Positions 38,221-46,945 of a stretch of 64,000 nt of DNA are shown here, in pieces (the stretch's first letter is position 1; each line of letters opens with the position of its first letter). The DNA is from Mesorhizobium sp. B1-1-8 (GTDB taxonomy: Bacteria; Pseudomonadota; Alphaproteobacteria; Rhizobiales; Rhizobiaceae). A model generated the notes under the pieces. It saw only the letters and a program-made list of their open reading frames with translations. It was not told the DNA's origin and did no database searches. A program made the position numbers and the translations under genes. The DNA is taken from assembly GCF_006442795.2 (NCBI RefSeq), contig NZ_CP083956.1:1899501-1963500 (forward strand), written 5' to 3'.

Positions 38221-39423
38221 ATGCACGACATCAGCCCGATCCGCGCCAAAAGCGGCACCAACCAGGAAGGGACGAGCGCACATAACCGCCGCGTTATGAT
38301 CGAGGCGCTGCGGCTCAACGGCGCGCTCTCGCGCGCCGACCTGGCACGGGCGACGCAGCTTACCAAGCAGGCGGTTTCCAACATCATCGAGGATCTCGAA
38401 CTGGATGGCCTGGTGGTGGCGCTGGACACCGTGCGCAAGGGCAGGGGACAGCCTTTCACCCCATACAGGCTGGTGCCTGGGGGCGCCTTTGCCATCGGAC
38501 TGCAGATAGACCGGCATTTGACGCGCGTGGTGGTGGTCGACCTTGTCGGCAGCGTGATGGCGCGAGCCGAAGCTAACCTGCCGTTCGACGAACCGTCGCA
38601 AGGCGTTGAGATCATCCTCGGTCTCATCGCCCGCGTCAGGCGCGAGCTCGCCGGCATTTCCGCCCAAGCCGAACGACGGCTGGTCGGATTGGGCGTCGCC
38701 ATGCCGGGCCCGTTCGGGCTGAAGAATTCCGACGACAAATGGATGATGCCGGCCTGGCAGCAATTCCCACTGCTGGAGACGCTTGCGGCCGGCACCGGGC
38801 TGAATGTCGGACTTCAGAACGACGCCGCCGCCTGCGCCACGGCCGAGCGCATCGTCGGCGCGGCGCACGGCGTCGATCACGCCGTCTGCCTCTATGTTGG
38901 CTACGGTATCGGCGCCGGGCTCATTCTCAACGGCGAGCTCTACAGCGGCGGCAACGGCAATGCCGGCGAAATCGGCATGGCGCTGCTGTCGCCGGCCGGT
39001 CCCGGCGCGACGCCGCTGGAGCACCGCGCCTCGCTTGCCTCGCTCTACCAGCATCTCGGCCTGAACGCCGCCGATGAGCACCTCTACCAACGGCTGGACG
39101 CGCTGGCGCTCGCAGAGGACCCAAAGGTGATAGGCTGGATCGAGGATGCCGCGCACGATCTGCGCTGGAGCGTGCATCTGATCGAAACGATCTTCGACCC
39201 GCAGACAATCATCCTGACCAGCGGCGCGCCGGAAGCGCTCGCGCGGCGTCTGCTGCAGGCTATGCACCCGCTGCTGCCGTCGATCGCCGACCGCCCCGAG
39301 CGGAGATTGCCTCGCCTGCAGCTCGGCATCACCGATCCCTGGGCGATCGCCGTGGGCGCCGCGGCCGAGCCGATCAGCCGGGCCTTCGATCCGCGCTTCT
39401 CGGCGATCCTGAAGGCGGGATAG
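38221..39423 (+). CDS. ROK-family transcriptional regulator
   Basis: A 400-residue repressor of the NagC/XylR/Mlc type. The N-terminal winged HTH spans about residues 18-75 (NRRVMIEALRLNGALSRADLARATQLTKQAVSNIIEDLELDGLV). The ROK sugar-binding domain follows, with LGVAMPGPFG and GYGIGAGLILNGELYSGGNGNAGEIGMA. The cysteine-rich ROK zinc motif after GNAGEIG is absent, the sequence reading LLSPAGPGATPLE. I chose the ATG at 38221 for its GAGGGGA site; an ATG at 38197 is weaker. It probably represses the divergent sugar operon until its sugar ligand binds. Confidence 0.9.
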   Translation: MHDISPIRAKSGTNQEGTSAHNRRVMIEALRLNGALSRADLARATQLTKQAVSNIIEDLELDGLVVALDTVRKGRGQPFTPYRLVPGGAFAIGLQIDRHLTRVVVVDLVGSVMARAEANLPFDEPSQGVEIILGLIARVRRELAGISAQAERRLVGLGVAMPGPFGLKNSDDKWMMPAWQQFPLLETLAAGTGLNVGLQNDAAACATAERIVGAAHGVDHAVCLYVGYGIGAGLILNGELYSGGNGNAGEIGMALLSPAGPGATPLEHRASLASLYQHLGLNAADEHLYQRLDALALAEDPKVIGWIEDAAHDLRWSVHLIETIFDPQTIILTSGAPEALARRLLQAMHPLLPSIADRPERRLPRLQLGITDPWAIAVGAAAEPISRAFDPRFSAILKAG

Positions 39424-39440
39424 GCGGCCTGGCCGGAGTA

Positions 39441-39590
39441 TCAGTTTGCCGGCTGTCCAACGCAGGCGGCGAAGGCCGCATCGGCGAGCTTGACCGCCTG
39501 TGCCATAACGTACTCGCCGTAGAGTTCGTTCGAAACCACATGACGGAGCGGCCGTGCAGGCATTTTCGCCGTCTTATCGGTATATCCGCC
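39441..39590 (-). pseudogene. C-terminal relic of a paralogue of the putative HTH protein at 42197-43063
   Basis: On the minus strand this segment encodes, in two frames, the tail of the protein found intact 2.7 kb away. One frame reads GRSVMW (intact protein: GHSVMW). After a single-base loss the other frame reads VSNELYGEYVMAQAVKLADAAFAAC and stops at 39441 (intact protein: VSRQFYQEYMAVQAAKLAVVDAAFNAC). Nothing upstream of about 39590 continues the match, because the PAS-GGDEF-EAL gene and its leader occupy that DNA. It is an old, diverged relic, not a recent duplication. Confidence 0.7.
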
Positions 39591-39668
39591 AAAGCTAATC
39601 GTTACGGATAGGTAAGGTTTCCCAAGATAGAAGTATTCCTACTGTTTTTTTCAAACGCGAGACCCAGG

Positions 39669-42140
39669 ATGTCGCGTTCAGAATTTCCAGTCGACCAGTT
39701 GGCCAAATCGTTTTCCAACGACGATGCCGACGCCGTGAGGCTGGTGCTGGATGCGGTCCCGCATCCGATATTCCTGAAGGATGACCAATCCCGTTTCGTC
39801 GTGCTGAACCGAAGCATGTGCGAGTTCATGGGTCATTCCTATGGGGAGCTGGTCGGTAAGACAGACTATGACTTCGTCCCGAAGGAACATGCCGATGTAT
39901 TCCGGCGCATCGATCGATTGGTGCTGGACACCGGTGACGTCAACGAAAACGAGGAAATCATTCAGGGGCAGCAGGGCGAGATCCGCACACTTGTAACGCG
40001 CAAGGCACGCGCGTTATTGCCGAACGGCGCCCGCTTCGTGGTCGGGTGTATTGCGGACATCACCAAACTGAAGCAGCACGAAGCCTCACTGCATCTCCTA
40101 TTCGAGGAAAACCCGCTTCCGATGTGGGTGTTCGAAAGAGGCAGCCTGCGCTTCCTGGATGTCAACCAGGCTGCCATCGGGCACTACGGCTACACGCGCG
40201 AGCAATTCCTTTCGAAGTCGATACTCGACATCAGGCCTCGGGAGGACGTCGAGAAGGTCCGTCAGGTTGCCGGCACTGGCAAGGGATCGTATGGCACCGG
40301 GCGCAGCTGGCGTCATATCAAGGCTGATGGCAGCCTGATCGATATCGTCGCCTATTCGAAGCCGATCGATTACGACGGTCGCGCGGCTTTTATGGTTGCT
40401 GTCATCGACATAACCGAGCGCAAGCGGGCCGAGGACGACCGCCGCCGCACCAAGGAATTCCTGGATACGGTGATCGAAAACATACCGGTCATGCTCTTTG
40501 CCAAGGAGGCGGATCAGAACCGCTATGTCCTGATCAACCGGGCCGGCGAAGAACTGCTTGGCATCCCGCGTGATGAGTTGATCGGCAAGACGGACTCCGA
40601 GCTGTTTTCGGCGGATCAGGCCGGGGCCTTTCTTACGCAGGATCAGGAAGCCCTGCGTTCTGACAATGTTCAAATCTCCGCCGAAGAAAAAGTGCATACG
40701 CGGCACAAGGGGGTGCGCGATCTCGTAACCCGACGGTTGGCTATCGAAAGTCACGACGGTAAGTCGAAATACGTACTTGGGGTAGCTGAGGACGTCACCG
40801 ATCGCAAGCGCGATGCCGAGCGCATCGCCCACATGGCCACGCATGACGCGCTCACTGATCTGCCCAATCGGGCCGCACTCGTCGAGCGCCTCGAATTCAC
40901 GCTCGAGCGCGCGACGTCTGGCAGGGAAATGTTCGCGCTCATGCGCTTCGATGTCGACGGGTTCAAACAAGTCAATGACATTTATGGACCCGGAGTCGCA
41001 GACGCGCTGCTTCACCAGGTGGCGAAGCGCCTTGCTGTCGCCACCGACAAGCACTTCCTCGCGCGGACCGGTAGCGGCGAGTTCACCATAATCATCGGCG
41101 AGGGCCCGCATCCGGCGACAGCCGTAGCGCTGGCCGACCGCCTGCTGGCGGCGATCGCCAAAGGTTTCGACGTTGACGGCCATACCCTGCGCGTCGGGCT
41201 GAGCATTGGGATTGCCTTTTTCCCTGACGATGCCACCGATGCCACAGCTCTCCTGAGCAACGCTCACGCAGCACTCGATCGTGCCATAACCGATGGCCGT
41301 GGCGTTTTCAGGCTGTTCGAGGCGGACATGGATCGCAAGCTACGCGAACGCCGCGCCCTCGAGCAGGGTCTGCGGTCGGCGCTCGCAAGCGGCGCGATGT
41401 TCCTCCACTACCAGCCGCAAGCGAACGTATCCGGCGAGATCATCGGATTCGAGGCTCTGGTCCGGTGGTCCCACAAAGAACGGGGGGTGATTCCTCCTGT
41501 CGAGTTCATTCCGCTGGCTGAAGAGAGCGGATTGATCGTACCCATCGGGGAATGGGTGCTGCGGGAGGCATGCCGGGAGGCGGCTTCGTGGACGAAGCCG
41601 ATCCAGATCGGCGTGAACCTGTCTCCGGTACAATTTCGCCAGGGCGATCTTCCGGGCCTTGTGCATTCGGTCCTGCTGGAGACGGGGCTTGATCCAAAGC
41701 GACTCGAGCTGGAAATTACGGAGAGCGTCCTGTTCGACGACTTTTCGCGGGCAAGCTCTATCCTCAGGTGCCTGAAATCGCTCGGCGTGAAGATTGCGCT
41801 GGACGACTTCGGGACCGGCTATTCGTCGCTTTCGTATCTTCAGTCTTTCCCCTTCGACAAGATTAAGATCGACAAGTCCTTTGTCTGGATGATTCAGAAG
41901 AACCCGCAATCAGCGGCCATCATTCGCGCAATCGTTGGGCTGGGCAGAGGCCTCTCGATGCACGTCATCGCAGAAGGTGTCGAGACATTCGAGCAGCTGG
42001 ATTTTCTTAGCCAAGAGGGCTGCAATGCTTTGCAGGGATATCTGATCGGAAGGCCTTACCCGATTGAGGCATATGCGAATGAGGTCGGCAAAGCTGGAGG
42101 AACGTCGGACATGGCGCGTCCTCGCCGCAGGCGGACATAG
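39669..42140 (+). CDS. PAS-PAS-PAS-GGDEF-EAL cyclic-di-GMP protein with degenerate GGDEF
   Basis: An 823-residue cytoplasmic protein with no membrane segment. Three PAS domains (about residues 18-135, 140-255 and 265-380) are followed by a GGDEF domain (390-550) and an EAL domain (560-810). The GGDEF active site reads GSGEF (residues 468-472), so it probably lacks cyclase activity. The EAL domain keeps FEALVRW (near 595), ELEITESVL, DDFGTGYSSLSYL and KIDKSF, so phosphodiesterase activity is likely. It is expected to lower c-di-GMP in response to a PAS-sensed signal, possibly linked to motility. The upstream ~65 bases are comparatively AT-rich and should hold its promoter. Confidence 0.92.
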   Translation: MSRSEFPVDQLAKSFSNDDADAVRLVLDAVPHPIFLKDDQSRFVVLNRSMCEFMGHSYGELVGKTDYDFVPKEHADVFRRIDRLVLDTGDVNENEEIIQGQQGEIRTLVTRKARALLPNGARFVVGCIADITKLKQHEASLHLLFEENPLPMWVFERGSLRFLDVNQAAIGHYGYTREQFLSKSILDIRPREDVEKVRQVAGTGKGSYGTGRSWRHIKADGSLIDIVAYSKPIDYDGRAAFMVAVIDITERKRAEDDRRRTKEFLDTVIENIPVMLFAKEADQNRYVLINRAGEELLGIPRDELIGKTDSELFSADQAGAFLTQDQEALRSDNVQISAEEKVHTRHKGVRDLVTRRLAIESHDGKSKYVLGVAEDVTDRKRDAERIAHMATHDALTDLPNRAALVERLEFTLERATSGREMFALMRFDVDGFKQVNDIYGPGVADALLHQVAKRLAVATDKHFLARTGSGEFTIIIGEGPHPATAVALADRLLAAIAKGFDVDGHTLRVGLSIGIAFFPDDATDATALLSNAHAALDRAITDGRGVFRLFEADMDRKLRERRALEQGLRSALASGAMFLHYQPQANVSGEIIGFEALVRWSHKERGVIPPVEFIPLAEESGLIVPIGEWVLREACREAASWTKPIQIGVNLSPVQFRQGDLPGLVHSVLLETGLDPKRLELEITESVLFDDFSRASSILRCLKSLGVKIALDDFGTGYSSLSYLQSFPFDKIKIDKSFVWMIQKNPQSAAIIRAIVGLGRGLSMHVIAEGVETFEQLDFLSQEGCNALQGYLIGRPYPIEAYANEVGKAGGTSDMARPRRRRT

Positions 42141-42196
42141 CCGCCCCACAGAAAACCTGCAGCACAATGCAAACAGGTACCCGGCCGCGTAACACT

Positions 42197-43063
42197 TCAA
42201 CTCTCTCCGGGCATAGAAAAACAGGCGTTGAAGGCCGCGTCGACGACGGCGAGCTTGGCAGCCTGGACGGCCATGTATTCCTGGTAGAATTGCCTTGAAA
42301 CCCACATGACAGAATGTCCGCGCTGGCCGACCCAGCCGATGCTGCCAAGCGCCTCGGCATCATGAAGCTTGCGCGCCAGATGGGTGCGTGAGAGCTTCAG
42401 CCAGTTGGCAAATTCGCTGATCGAAATGACGCTGGTCGGTATCCTTTCCAGGCCGGCGTCCTCGGGATCGATGCCGGACATTAACCAGTCCATGACGATG
42501 CCGCCATTGTTGAGCCAGATGAACAGCGAAAAGGTCTGTTGCGGTTCGCGCACCGGATCGGAGGCAAGCAGGCCATCGGCGATCAGCGGCTGCAGGATGG
42601 ACAGCATCCCGGGCCGGGCGAGGAAGGTCGCCAGGCGGTTGCCGCCGTCGATGTTGTCCAGGGTCCTGAGATGAGCGTGGATCCAGCCGGTGAATGTCTC
42701 GATGGTGGTTGCGGTCGGCCGCAACGGGTGGGCGCGCGCATCGCCGCTCGTCGAAAGGTATTCGGCGATATTATAGTGCAGCATCTCCTTGAGAAATGCC
42801 TCGGCGGTGTTGCGGCTGGCGACGGAATTCCGGCGCACGACCTCGATGAACCGTGCCGTCGTCAGTTCGGTGCGGCGGTCATTCGGGTCGCGCCGGAAAT
42901 GTATGGCGAGCCCGACATGACCCAGCAGCCAGCGCTGCTGGGTGGCGAAGACGGCGGCCAGGCGCGGGCTTGTTTCATAAATATGGATCAGCGCGCGCGA
43001 TTGTTCCTGGACACTGCGAAGCGTTGCCGGATGGACAGCAATGTCTTCGGCCTTCAATACCAT
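42197..43063 (-). CDS. Hypothetical protein with C-terminal helix-turn-helix-like segment
   Basis: A 288-residue protein I do not recognise by family. The body is helical (PRLAAVFATQQRWLLGHVGLAIHFRR, EAFLKEMLHYNIAEYLS). Near the C-terminus SISEFANWLKLSRTHLARKLHDAEALGSIGW looks like a helix-turn-helix followed by a wing. A DNA-binding regulator is a reasonable guess. I chose the ATG at 43063 because GGAG precedes it; the ATG at 43081 (six more residues) is possible. A diverged relic of its C-terminus lies on the other side of the PAS-GGDEF-EAL gene. It converges on that gene with a 56-base gap. Confidence 0.7.
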   Translation of the reverse strand: MVLKAEDIAVHPATLRSVQEQSRALIHIYETSPRLAAVFATQQRWLLGHVGLAIHFRRDPNDRRTELTTARFIEVVRRNSVASRNTAEAFLKEMLHYNIAEYLSTSGDARAHPLRPTATTIETFTGWIHAHLRTLDNIDGGNRLATFLARPGMLSILQPLIADGLLASDPVREPQQTFSLFIWLNNGGIVMDWLMSGIDPEDAGLERIPTSVISISEFANWLKLSRTHLARKLHDAEALGSIGWVGQRGHSVMWVSRQFYQEYMAVQAAKLAVVDAAFNACFSMPGES

Positions 43064-43122
43064 TTTCTCCGGAACTCCCATCCAATGCCAGGCAACAGGA
43101 AGGCAAGATTTCCAGCCTTGGC

Positions 43123-43154
43123 CGGTTGTGTCCAGTTGCCTATTGGAACAACCG
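43123..43154. promoter_or_regulatory. Inverted repeat upstream of the putative HTH gene
   Basis: CGGTTGT-(G)-TCCA and TGGAACAACCG form 11-base arms with one extra base in the left arm, separated by a 9-base centre. It lies about 60 bases upstream of the putative HTH protein start, in an otherwise featureless 235-base gap. It could be an operator; there is no direct evidence. Confidence 0.3.
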
Positions 43155-43298
43155 ACCGTGGCCACGCGCGTTCCTTGCTAACCCTTTGCATTGGATTGGA
43201 AAACCCTCCCACCAATGGCCTGGCCCGCGGCCCAACGCGTCGTTGCGTCGACTTCAGACCGGATCAACCCAGTCGGCGCTGAGGTTGGTGTCGATTCG

Positions 43299-43832
43299 CT
43301 AGCGGCGTCTCGCCGAAATCAGGTTCGAGCGTCGCAACGCCAACATACCTGCACGCCATATCCAGCGGAGCAAAGCCGCAAGCATGTACATGGCGCCAAC
43401 CCCGAAAAAGAAGCCGAAGGCTGCCCAGAGCAAACCGGCGGATGTTATCGGGACAGCCGGCCGGAAATCCTGCCATGCGCCGGCAAAAACCGCCCGGTCG
43501 CTATATCCGAGAACGAGGGGCTGCAGCAGCGGCGAGCGCTCGGCGAAATCCTTCTGTTGTTCAACGAGGTTCTCGTAGCGGGCAATTGCTGCGCTCATGC
43601 TGCGGCCACGAGCCTTGAACAGCGGTTCCGTGGCCTGCTGGTGGAGGTCGAGCGCCTGTGCCCGCGACAAGCCCGCGCCGGCGGCGTCCCGGTCAAATTC
43701 GGAAACGACATGGCCAAGCTCCTCGACCGCACCGCCCAGGCGCTGTCGATATTGCTGCGCGAATTCGGGCATTTGCGACGCGCTTATGCCCAAAGCCAAC
43801 GCCATGGCGTAGATCAGATTTTCCTTGAGCAT
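43299..43832 (-). CDS. DUF2937 family membrane protein
   Basis: A 177-residue protein. A short hydrophobic N-terminus (LIYAMALALGISASQMPEFAQQYRQRLGG) precedes a helical, soluble middle, and a membrane segment lies near the C-terminus (ITSAGLLWAAFGFFFGVGAMYMLAALLRWIW), followed by a basic tail. This is the DUF2937 pattern; the function is unknown. Two ATGs lie six bases apart; I chose the inner one (43832) because AGG then lies seven bases upstream. The outer ATG at 43838 adds two residues. Confidence 0.75.
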   Translation of the reverse strand: MLKENLIYAMALALGISASQMPEFAQQYRQRLGGAVEELGHVVSEFDRDAAGAGLSRAQALDLHQQATEPLFKARGRSMSAAIARYENLVEQQKDFAERSPLLQPLVLGYSDRAVFAGAWQDFRPAVPITSAGLLWAAFGFFFGVGAMYMLAALLRWIWRAGMLALRRSNLISARRR

Positions 43833-43962
43833 CGCCATGCCTGAAGCCGCCTCATCAAACCATGCCGCTTCCGGCGGGTCTCACCTGGGCCGCCTCGGTC
43901 GGTCAACTGCGGGAAGCGCGCTGCCGTTTCTTTTTCGAAGCCGTTCTCAGAACTCCGGGAAC

Positions 43963-44175
43963 TGGCAATTTCACAACGTCCTGACGGGGTCAGACGATCC
44001 CGCGAACGTCGCGCCGACAACACGGCATTTGGCTCGTCAGCTTCATGCACTATGATCTCGGACACATCGACTTGGGACAGAGGATCTTGCAGACCGTCGA
44101 CAACCCGCTCGGCACGAGATTGTCACCCATGTCTTAGGTACGAACTGTCACCTATGTCTCCGGCCCGTACAGGGG
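43963..44175 (+). mobile_element. Relic of an IS481-like insertion sequence (transposase C-terminus and right end)
   Basis: Frameshifted remains of an integrase-type transposase. A short FHNVLTG segment is followed in another frame by GIWLVSFMHYDLGHIDLGQR and ILQTVDNPLGTRLSPMS, with a stop at 44135-44137. The phrase IWLVSFMxYDLGYxDL…NPFGTRLSPMS is, from memory, how transposases of this family end. The noncoding tail holds two direct copies of TGTCACC(C/T)ATGTCT (44121 and 44146), like the ends of such elements. The rest of the element and its left end are missing. The relic stops within about 10 bases of the 3' end of tRNA-Met. The family name is from memory. Confidence 0.7.
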
Positions 44176-44180
44176 ATCGA

Positions 44181-44257
44181 TGGTAGCGGGAGAGGGACTT
44201 GAACCCCCGACCCCAGGATTATGATTCCCGTGCTCTAACCAACTGAGCTACCCCGCC
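44181..44257 (-). tRNA. tRNA-Met (anticodon CAT), elongator type
   Basis: A 77-base cloverleaf with CCA encoded. The acceptor arm begins GGCGGGG and pairs with TCCCGCT before A-CCA. The D arm is GCTC-AGTTGGTTA-GAGC. The anticodon stem is CGGGA/TCCTG around loop ATCATAA (anticodon CAT). The T arm contains GGTTCAAGTCC. The G1-U72 wobble start argues against initiator tRNA, which has an unpaired C1-A72. A lysidine-modified tRNA-Ile with CAT cannot be fully excluded from the anticodon alone. Confidence 0.93.
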
Positions 44258-44328
44258 AGGGCGGCGAAGGGCTCGAAAAACCAACCATAACAGGTGGACA
44301 ATTCGAGGCGTTCGCCAAGGTCGCGCGG

Positions 44329-44357
44329 ATATAAGGTTCAGAGGGCGAGCCTGTCAA
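44329..44357 (-). promoter_or_regulatory. Sigma-70-type promoter for tRNA-Met
   Basis: In the direction of the tRNA gene, TTGACA (complement of 44352-44357) is followed after exactly 17 bases by TTATAT (complement of 44329-44334). This is a near-consensus housekeeping promoter about 70 bases before the mature tRNA 5' end. No other gene reads in this direction from here. Confidence 0.75.
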
Positions 44358-44498
44358 GCTTGGATGCGATCCTCGTGCCGGCATAATCTCGTCCCGGAAA
44401 AGCTTTGCCGGGCAGACAATCGAGCGCATGCGCCGGGGTTGAGTTCGACGGGGCACGTCGCTATGTCTCGGCCATGAAATTCTAGAGTTTGAAAACGA

Positions 44499-45464
44499 AT
44501 GAAGCCGCGCATCGCAGTCCTCGGTTGCGGATACTGGGGCAGCAACCACATCCGCACCCTCAAGGCGCTTGGCGCGCTCCATGCTGTTTCGGACGTCAAC
44601 CGCGCCCGCGCCGAAGGCTTTGCCAGCGAGCAGGATTGCCTGGCGATCGAGCCGGACAAATTGTTCGACCGCGCCGATGTCGACGCCGTCGTCATGGCAT
44701 TGCCGCCGCAGTTCCACGCAGACACGGCGGTGCGGGCCGTCGAGAACGGCAAGGACGTGCTGGTCGAAAAGCCGATCGCGCTGACCGTCGCCGACGCCGA
44801 GCGCGCGGTCAGGGCGGCCAAGGACAACGGCCGCGTCTTCATGGTCGGCCATGTGCTGCGCTTCCACCCGGCATTCGAGACGCTGAAGGCGCTGATCGAC
44901 AATGGCGAACTCGGCGAGGTTCGCTACATCCACTCGCACCGGCTTGGCCTCGGCAAGTTCCATACCGAGAACGACGCGCTGTGGGATCTGGCGCCGCACG
45001 ATTTGTCGATGATCCTGGCCATCACCGGCACCGAACCGATCGAGGTGAGGGGCGAGGGCGCCGCACTTCTCGATAATCTCAGCGACTTCGCGCATCTGCA
45101 CATGCGCTTTCCCAACGACCTGCGCGGCCATCTGTTCACGTCGCGCCTCAACCCGTATCGCGAGCGGCGGCTGACCGTGGTCGGCACCAAGGCGATGGCG
45201 GTGTTCGATGACGTCGAGCCCTGGGAGCGCAAGCTTGCCGTCTATCGCCACGCCGTTTGGCAGGACAGCGGCCAGTGGGCTTTCACCGCCAACGAGCCGT
45301 CCTATGTGGCGGTCGGCGAAGGCATGCCGCTGACGCGCGAGCTCGCCCATTTCATCCAGTGCGTCGAAACGCGGGCCGAGCCGCGCACAGACGGCGAGGA
45401 AGCCATCCGGGTGCTGCGCATCCTGACGGCGGGCACTGTGATCCACACGGGTTCGTCCGCGTAA
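44499..45464 (+). CDS. Gfo/Idh/MocA family NAD(P)-dependent sugar oxidoreductase
   Basis: A 321-residue oxidoreductase. The N-terminal Rossmann fold has IAVLGCGYWGSNHIRTLKAL. The EKP motif lies in KDVLVEKPIALTVADAE, with the catalytic region PHDLSMILAITG. The closest functional pattern I can name is the UDP-N-acetylglucosamine 3-dehydrogenase (WlbA-like) branch, from GCGYWG and the overall layout; this is tentative. It stands alone between tRNA-Met and mnmA, with no sugar biosynthesis genes beside it. The ATG has a weak upstream ribosome site. Confidence 0.82.
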   Translation: MKPRIAVLGCGYWGSNHIRTLKALGALHAVSDVNRARAEGFASEQDCLAIEPDKLFDRADVDAVVMALPPQFHADTAVRAVENGKDVLVEKPIALTVADAERAVRAAKDNGRVFMVGHVLRFHPAFETLKALIDNGELGEVRYIHSHRLGLGKFHTENDALWDLAPHDLSMILAITGTEPIEVRGEGAALLDNLSDFAHLHMRFPNDLRGHLFTSRLNPYRERRLTVVGTKAMAVFDDVEPWERKLAVYRHAVWQDSGQWAFTANEPSYVAVGEGMPLTRELAHFIQCVETRAEPRTDGEEAIRVLRILTAGTVIHTGSSA

Positions 45465-45497
45465 ACCTGCCTGAAACCGCAGCAATAGGACTAGAAA

Positions 45498-46688
45498 TTA
45501 CTCGGCCGGAATCTGCGCCGGCTTGGCCGCCAGCCTGGACAGCATGGCTTCGGCTTCCGCGCCGCGCTCGGAACGCCCGATGAAACCGCCGCCAAACACC
45601 CGCGCGTCGTTGGCGTCGTCGGAATAGAGCACGCAGGCCTGTCCGGGCGCGATACCGGACTCGCCGTCGACCAGCTCGACCGAGGTCAAGCCGGCACTAT
45701 AATGCAGCACGGCCGGGCGCGGCGGCCTGGTGGAGCGGACCTTGGCGAAAAGCTCAAGCCCGCCGGCCGGGATGTCCGACAGCGGGCCGTCGCCCAGCCA
45801 GTTCATGTTGCGCAGATAGATCTTGTGCGTCTCCAGCGCCTCGCGCGGGCCGACGACGACGCGCGCCCGATCGGCGTCGAGGTGGACGACATAGAGCGGC
45901 TCGCCGGAGGCGATGCCGATGCCGCGGCGCTGGCCGATCGTATAGCGCAGGATGCCTTCATGGCGGCCGAGCACGCGGCCGTCGATATGGACGATGTCGC
46001 CCGGATTGGCGGCCGCCGGCTTCAGCTTGGCGATGATATCGGAATACTTGCCCTGCGGCACGAAGCAGATGTCCTGGCTGTCCTGCTTGGCGGCAACGGT
46101 CAGCCCCATCTCCTCGGCGATGGCGCGCACCTGCGGCTTCGACAGGCCGCCGAGCGGAAAGCGCAGATAGTCGATCTGCGCCTGGGTGGTGGCGAACAGG
46201 AAATAGCTCTGGTCGCGGTCGGCGTCGACCGGCCGGTAGAGCGCGCGATGGGCGCCGTTGGCGCCGGAGCGGATGTAGTGGCCGGTGGCCAGCGCGTCGG
46301 CGCCGAGATCCTGCGCGGTGGCCAAAAGATCGGCGAACTTCACCGTCTGGTTGCACGATACGCAAGGGATCGGCGTTTCCCCGGCGACATAGCTCTCGGC
46401 GAAGGGGTCGATGACCGCCTTGCGGAAGCGCTCCTCATAGTCGAGCACGTAATGCGGAATGCCGAGCGTCTCGGAGACGCGGCGGGCATCGTCGATGTCC
46501 TGGCCGGCGCAGCAGGAGCCTGCCCGATGGGTCGCGGCGCCATGGTCGTAAAGCTGCAGGGTGACGCCGACGACATCATAGCCTTCGCGCTTCAGGAGAC
46601 CGGCGACAACAGAGGAATCGACGCCGCCCGACATGGCGACGACGACGCGGGTGTTTTCGGGGCGTCCGGGTAGATCGAGGCTGTTCAT
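45498..46688 (-). CDS. mnmA: tRNA-specific 2-thiouridylase MnmA
   Basis: A 396-residue enzyme. The N-terminal PP-loop ATPase domain carries [29 protein letters not shown] and GATGHYIR-like ALATGHYIR. The catalytic cysteines lie in [11 protein letters not shown] and [13 protein letters not shown]. The C-terminal domain includes [20 protein letters not shown]. It thiolates U34 of tRNAs for Lys, Glu and Gln. I chose the ATG at 46688; a longer in-frame TTG reading adds 11 residues not typical of the family. Confidence 0.95.
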   Translation of the reverse strand: MNSLDLPGRPENTRVVVAMSGGVDSSVVAGLLKREGYDVVGVTLQLYDHGAATHRAGSCCAGQDIDDARRVSETLGIPHYVLDYEERFRKAVIDPFAESYVAGETPIPCVSCNQTVKFADLLATAQDLGADALATGHYIRSGANGAHRALYRPVDADRDQSYFLFATTQAQIDYLRFPLGGLSKPQVRAIAEEMGLTVAAKQDSQDICFVPQGKYSDIIAKLKPAAANPGDIVHIDGRVLGRHEGILRYTIGQRRGIGIASGEPLYVVHLDADRARVVVGPREALETHKIYLRNMNWLGDGPLSDIPAGGLELFAKVRSTRPPRPAVLHYSAGLTSVELVDGESGIAPGQACVLYSDDANDARVFGGGFIGRSERGAEAEAMLSRLAAKPAQIPAE

Positions 46689-46852
46689 GGTGCTTTCACT
46701 ATGCGTGGCGCTTGATGCCAATGGCCGGAATATAGGTCAAGCGCCGCAAGTGCGCCAGCTTCGTCCCGGAAGCGAATTCCTGTCGGCAAATCGGGGCCGG
46801 TGGCGCGTTGTTTCAAATGCCGAACAAAACCCTAACGCGACGTTCACGATCC

Positions 46853-46867
46853 TTACCTAGTCATTAG
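46853..46867. promoter_or_regulatory. Candidate CtrA box upstream of sciP
   Basis: TTAC-N7-TTAG, with exactly seven bases between half-sites, matches the CtrA consensus TTAA-N7-TTAA at six of eight positions. It lies 79 bases before the sciP start in the 257-base gap to mnmA. In Caulobacter sciP is a CtrA target, which makes the site plausible; the match alone is weak. Confidence 0.35.
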
Positions 46868-46945
46868 GGTTCGCTTAGGCAATTTTTAAAGCTGTGGCGG
46901 TACTGTGGCGGGGATTGGGTCTTTGAGTTTTTAGTAGAGAGTACG

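Noticed and set aside
39669..43063. A composite transposon made by direct copies of the HTH-like gene around the PAS-GGDEF-EAL gene
   Set aside because: The two copies are strongly diverged and the relic is only about 150 bases long, with no inverted ends or transposase. An old paralogue relic explains it better.
42197..43063. Calling the HTH-like protein a member of a named regulator family
   Set aside because: Only the C-terminal helix pattern suggests DNA binding; the body matches nothing I recognise, so it stays hypothetical.
43839..44180. An intact small gene in the gap between the DUF2937 gene and tRNA-Met
   Set aside because: The open frames there have no ribosome site, and the recognisable protein similarity (transposase tail) crosses frames, so it is a relic.
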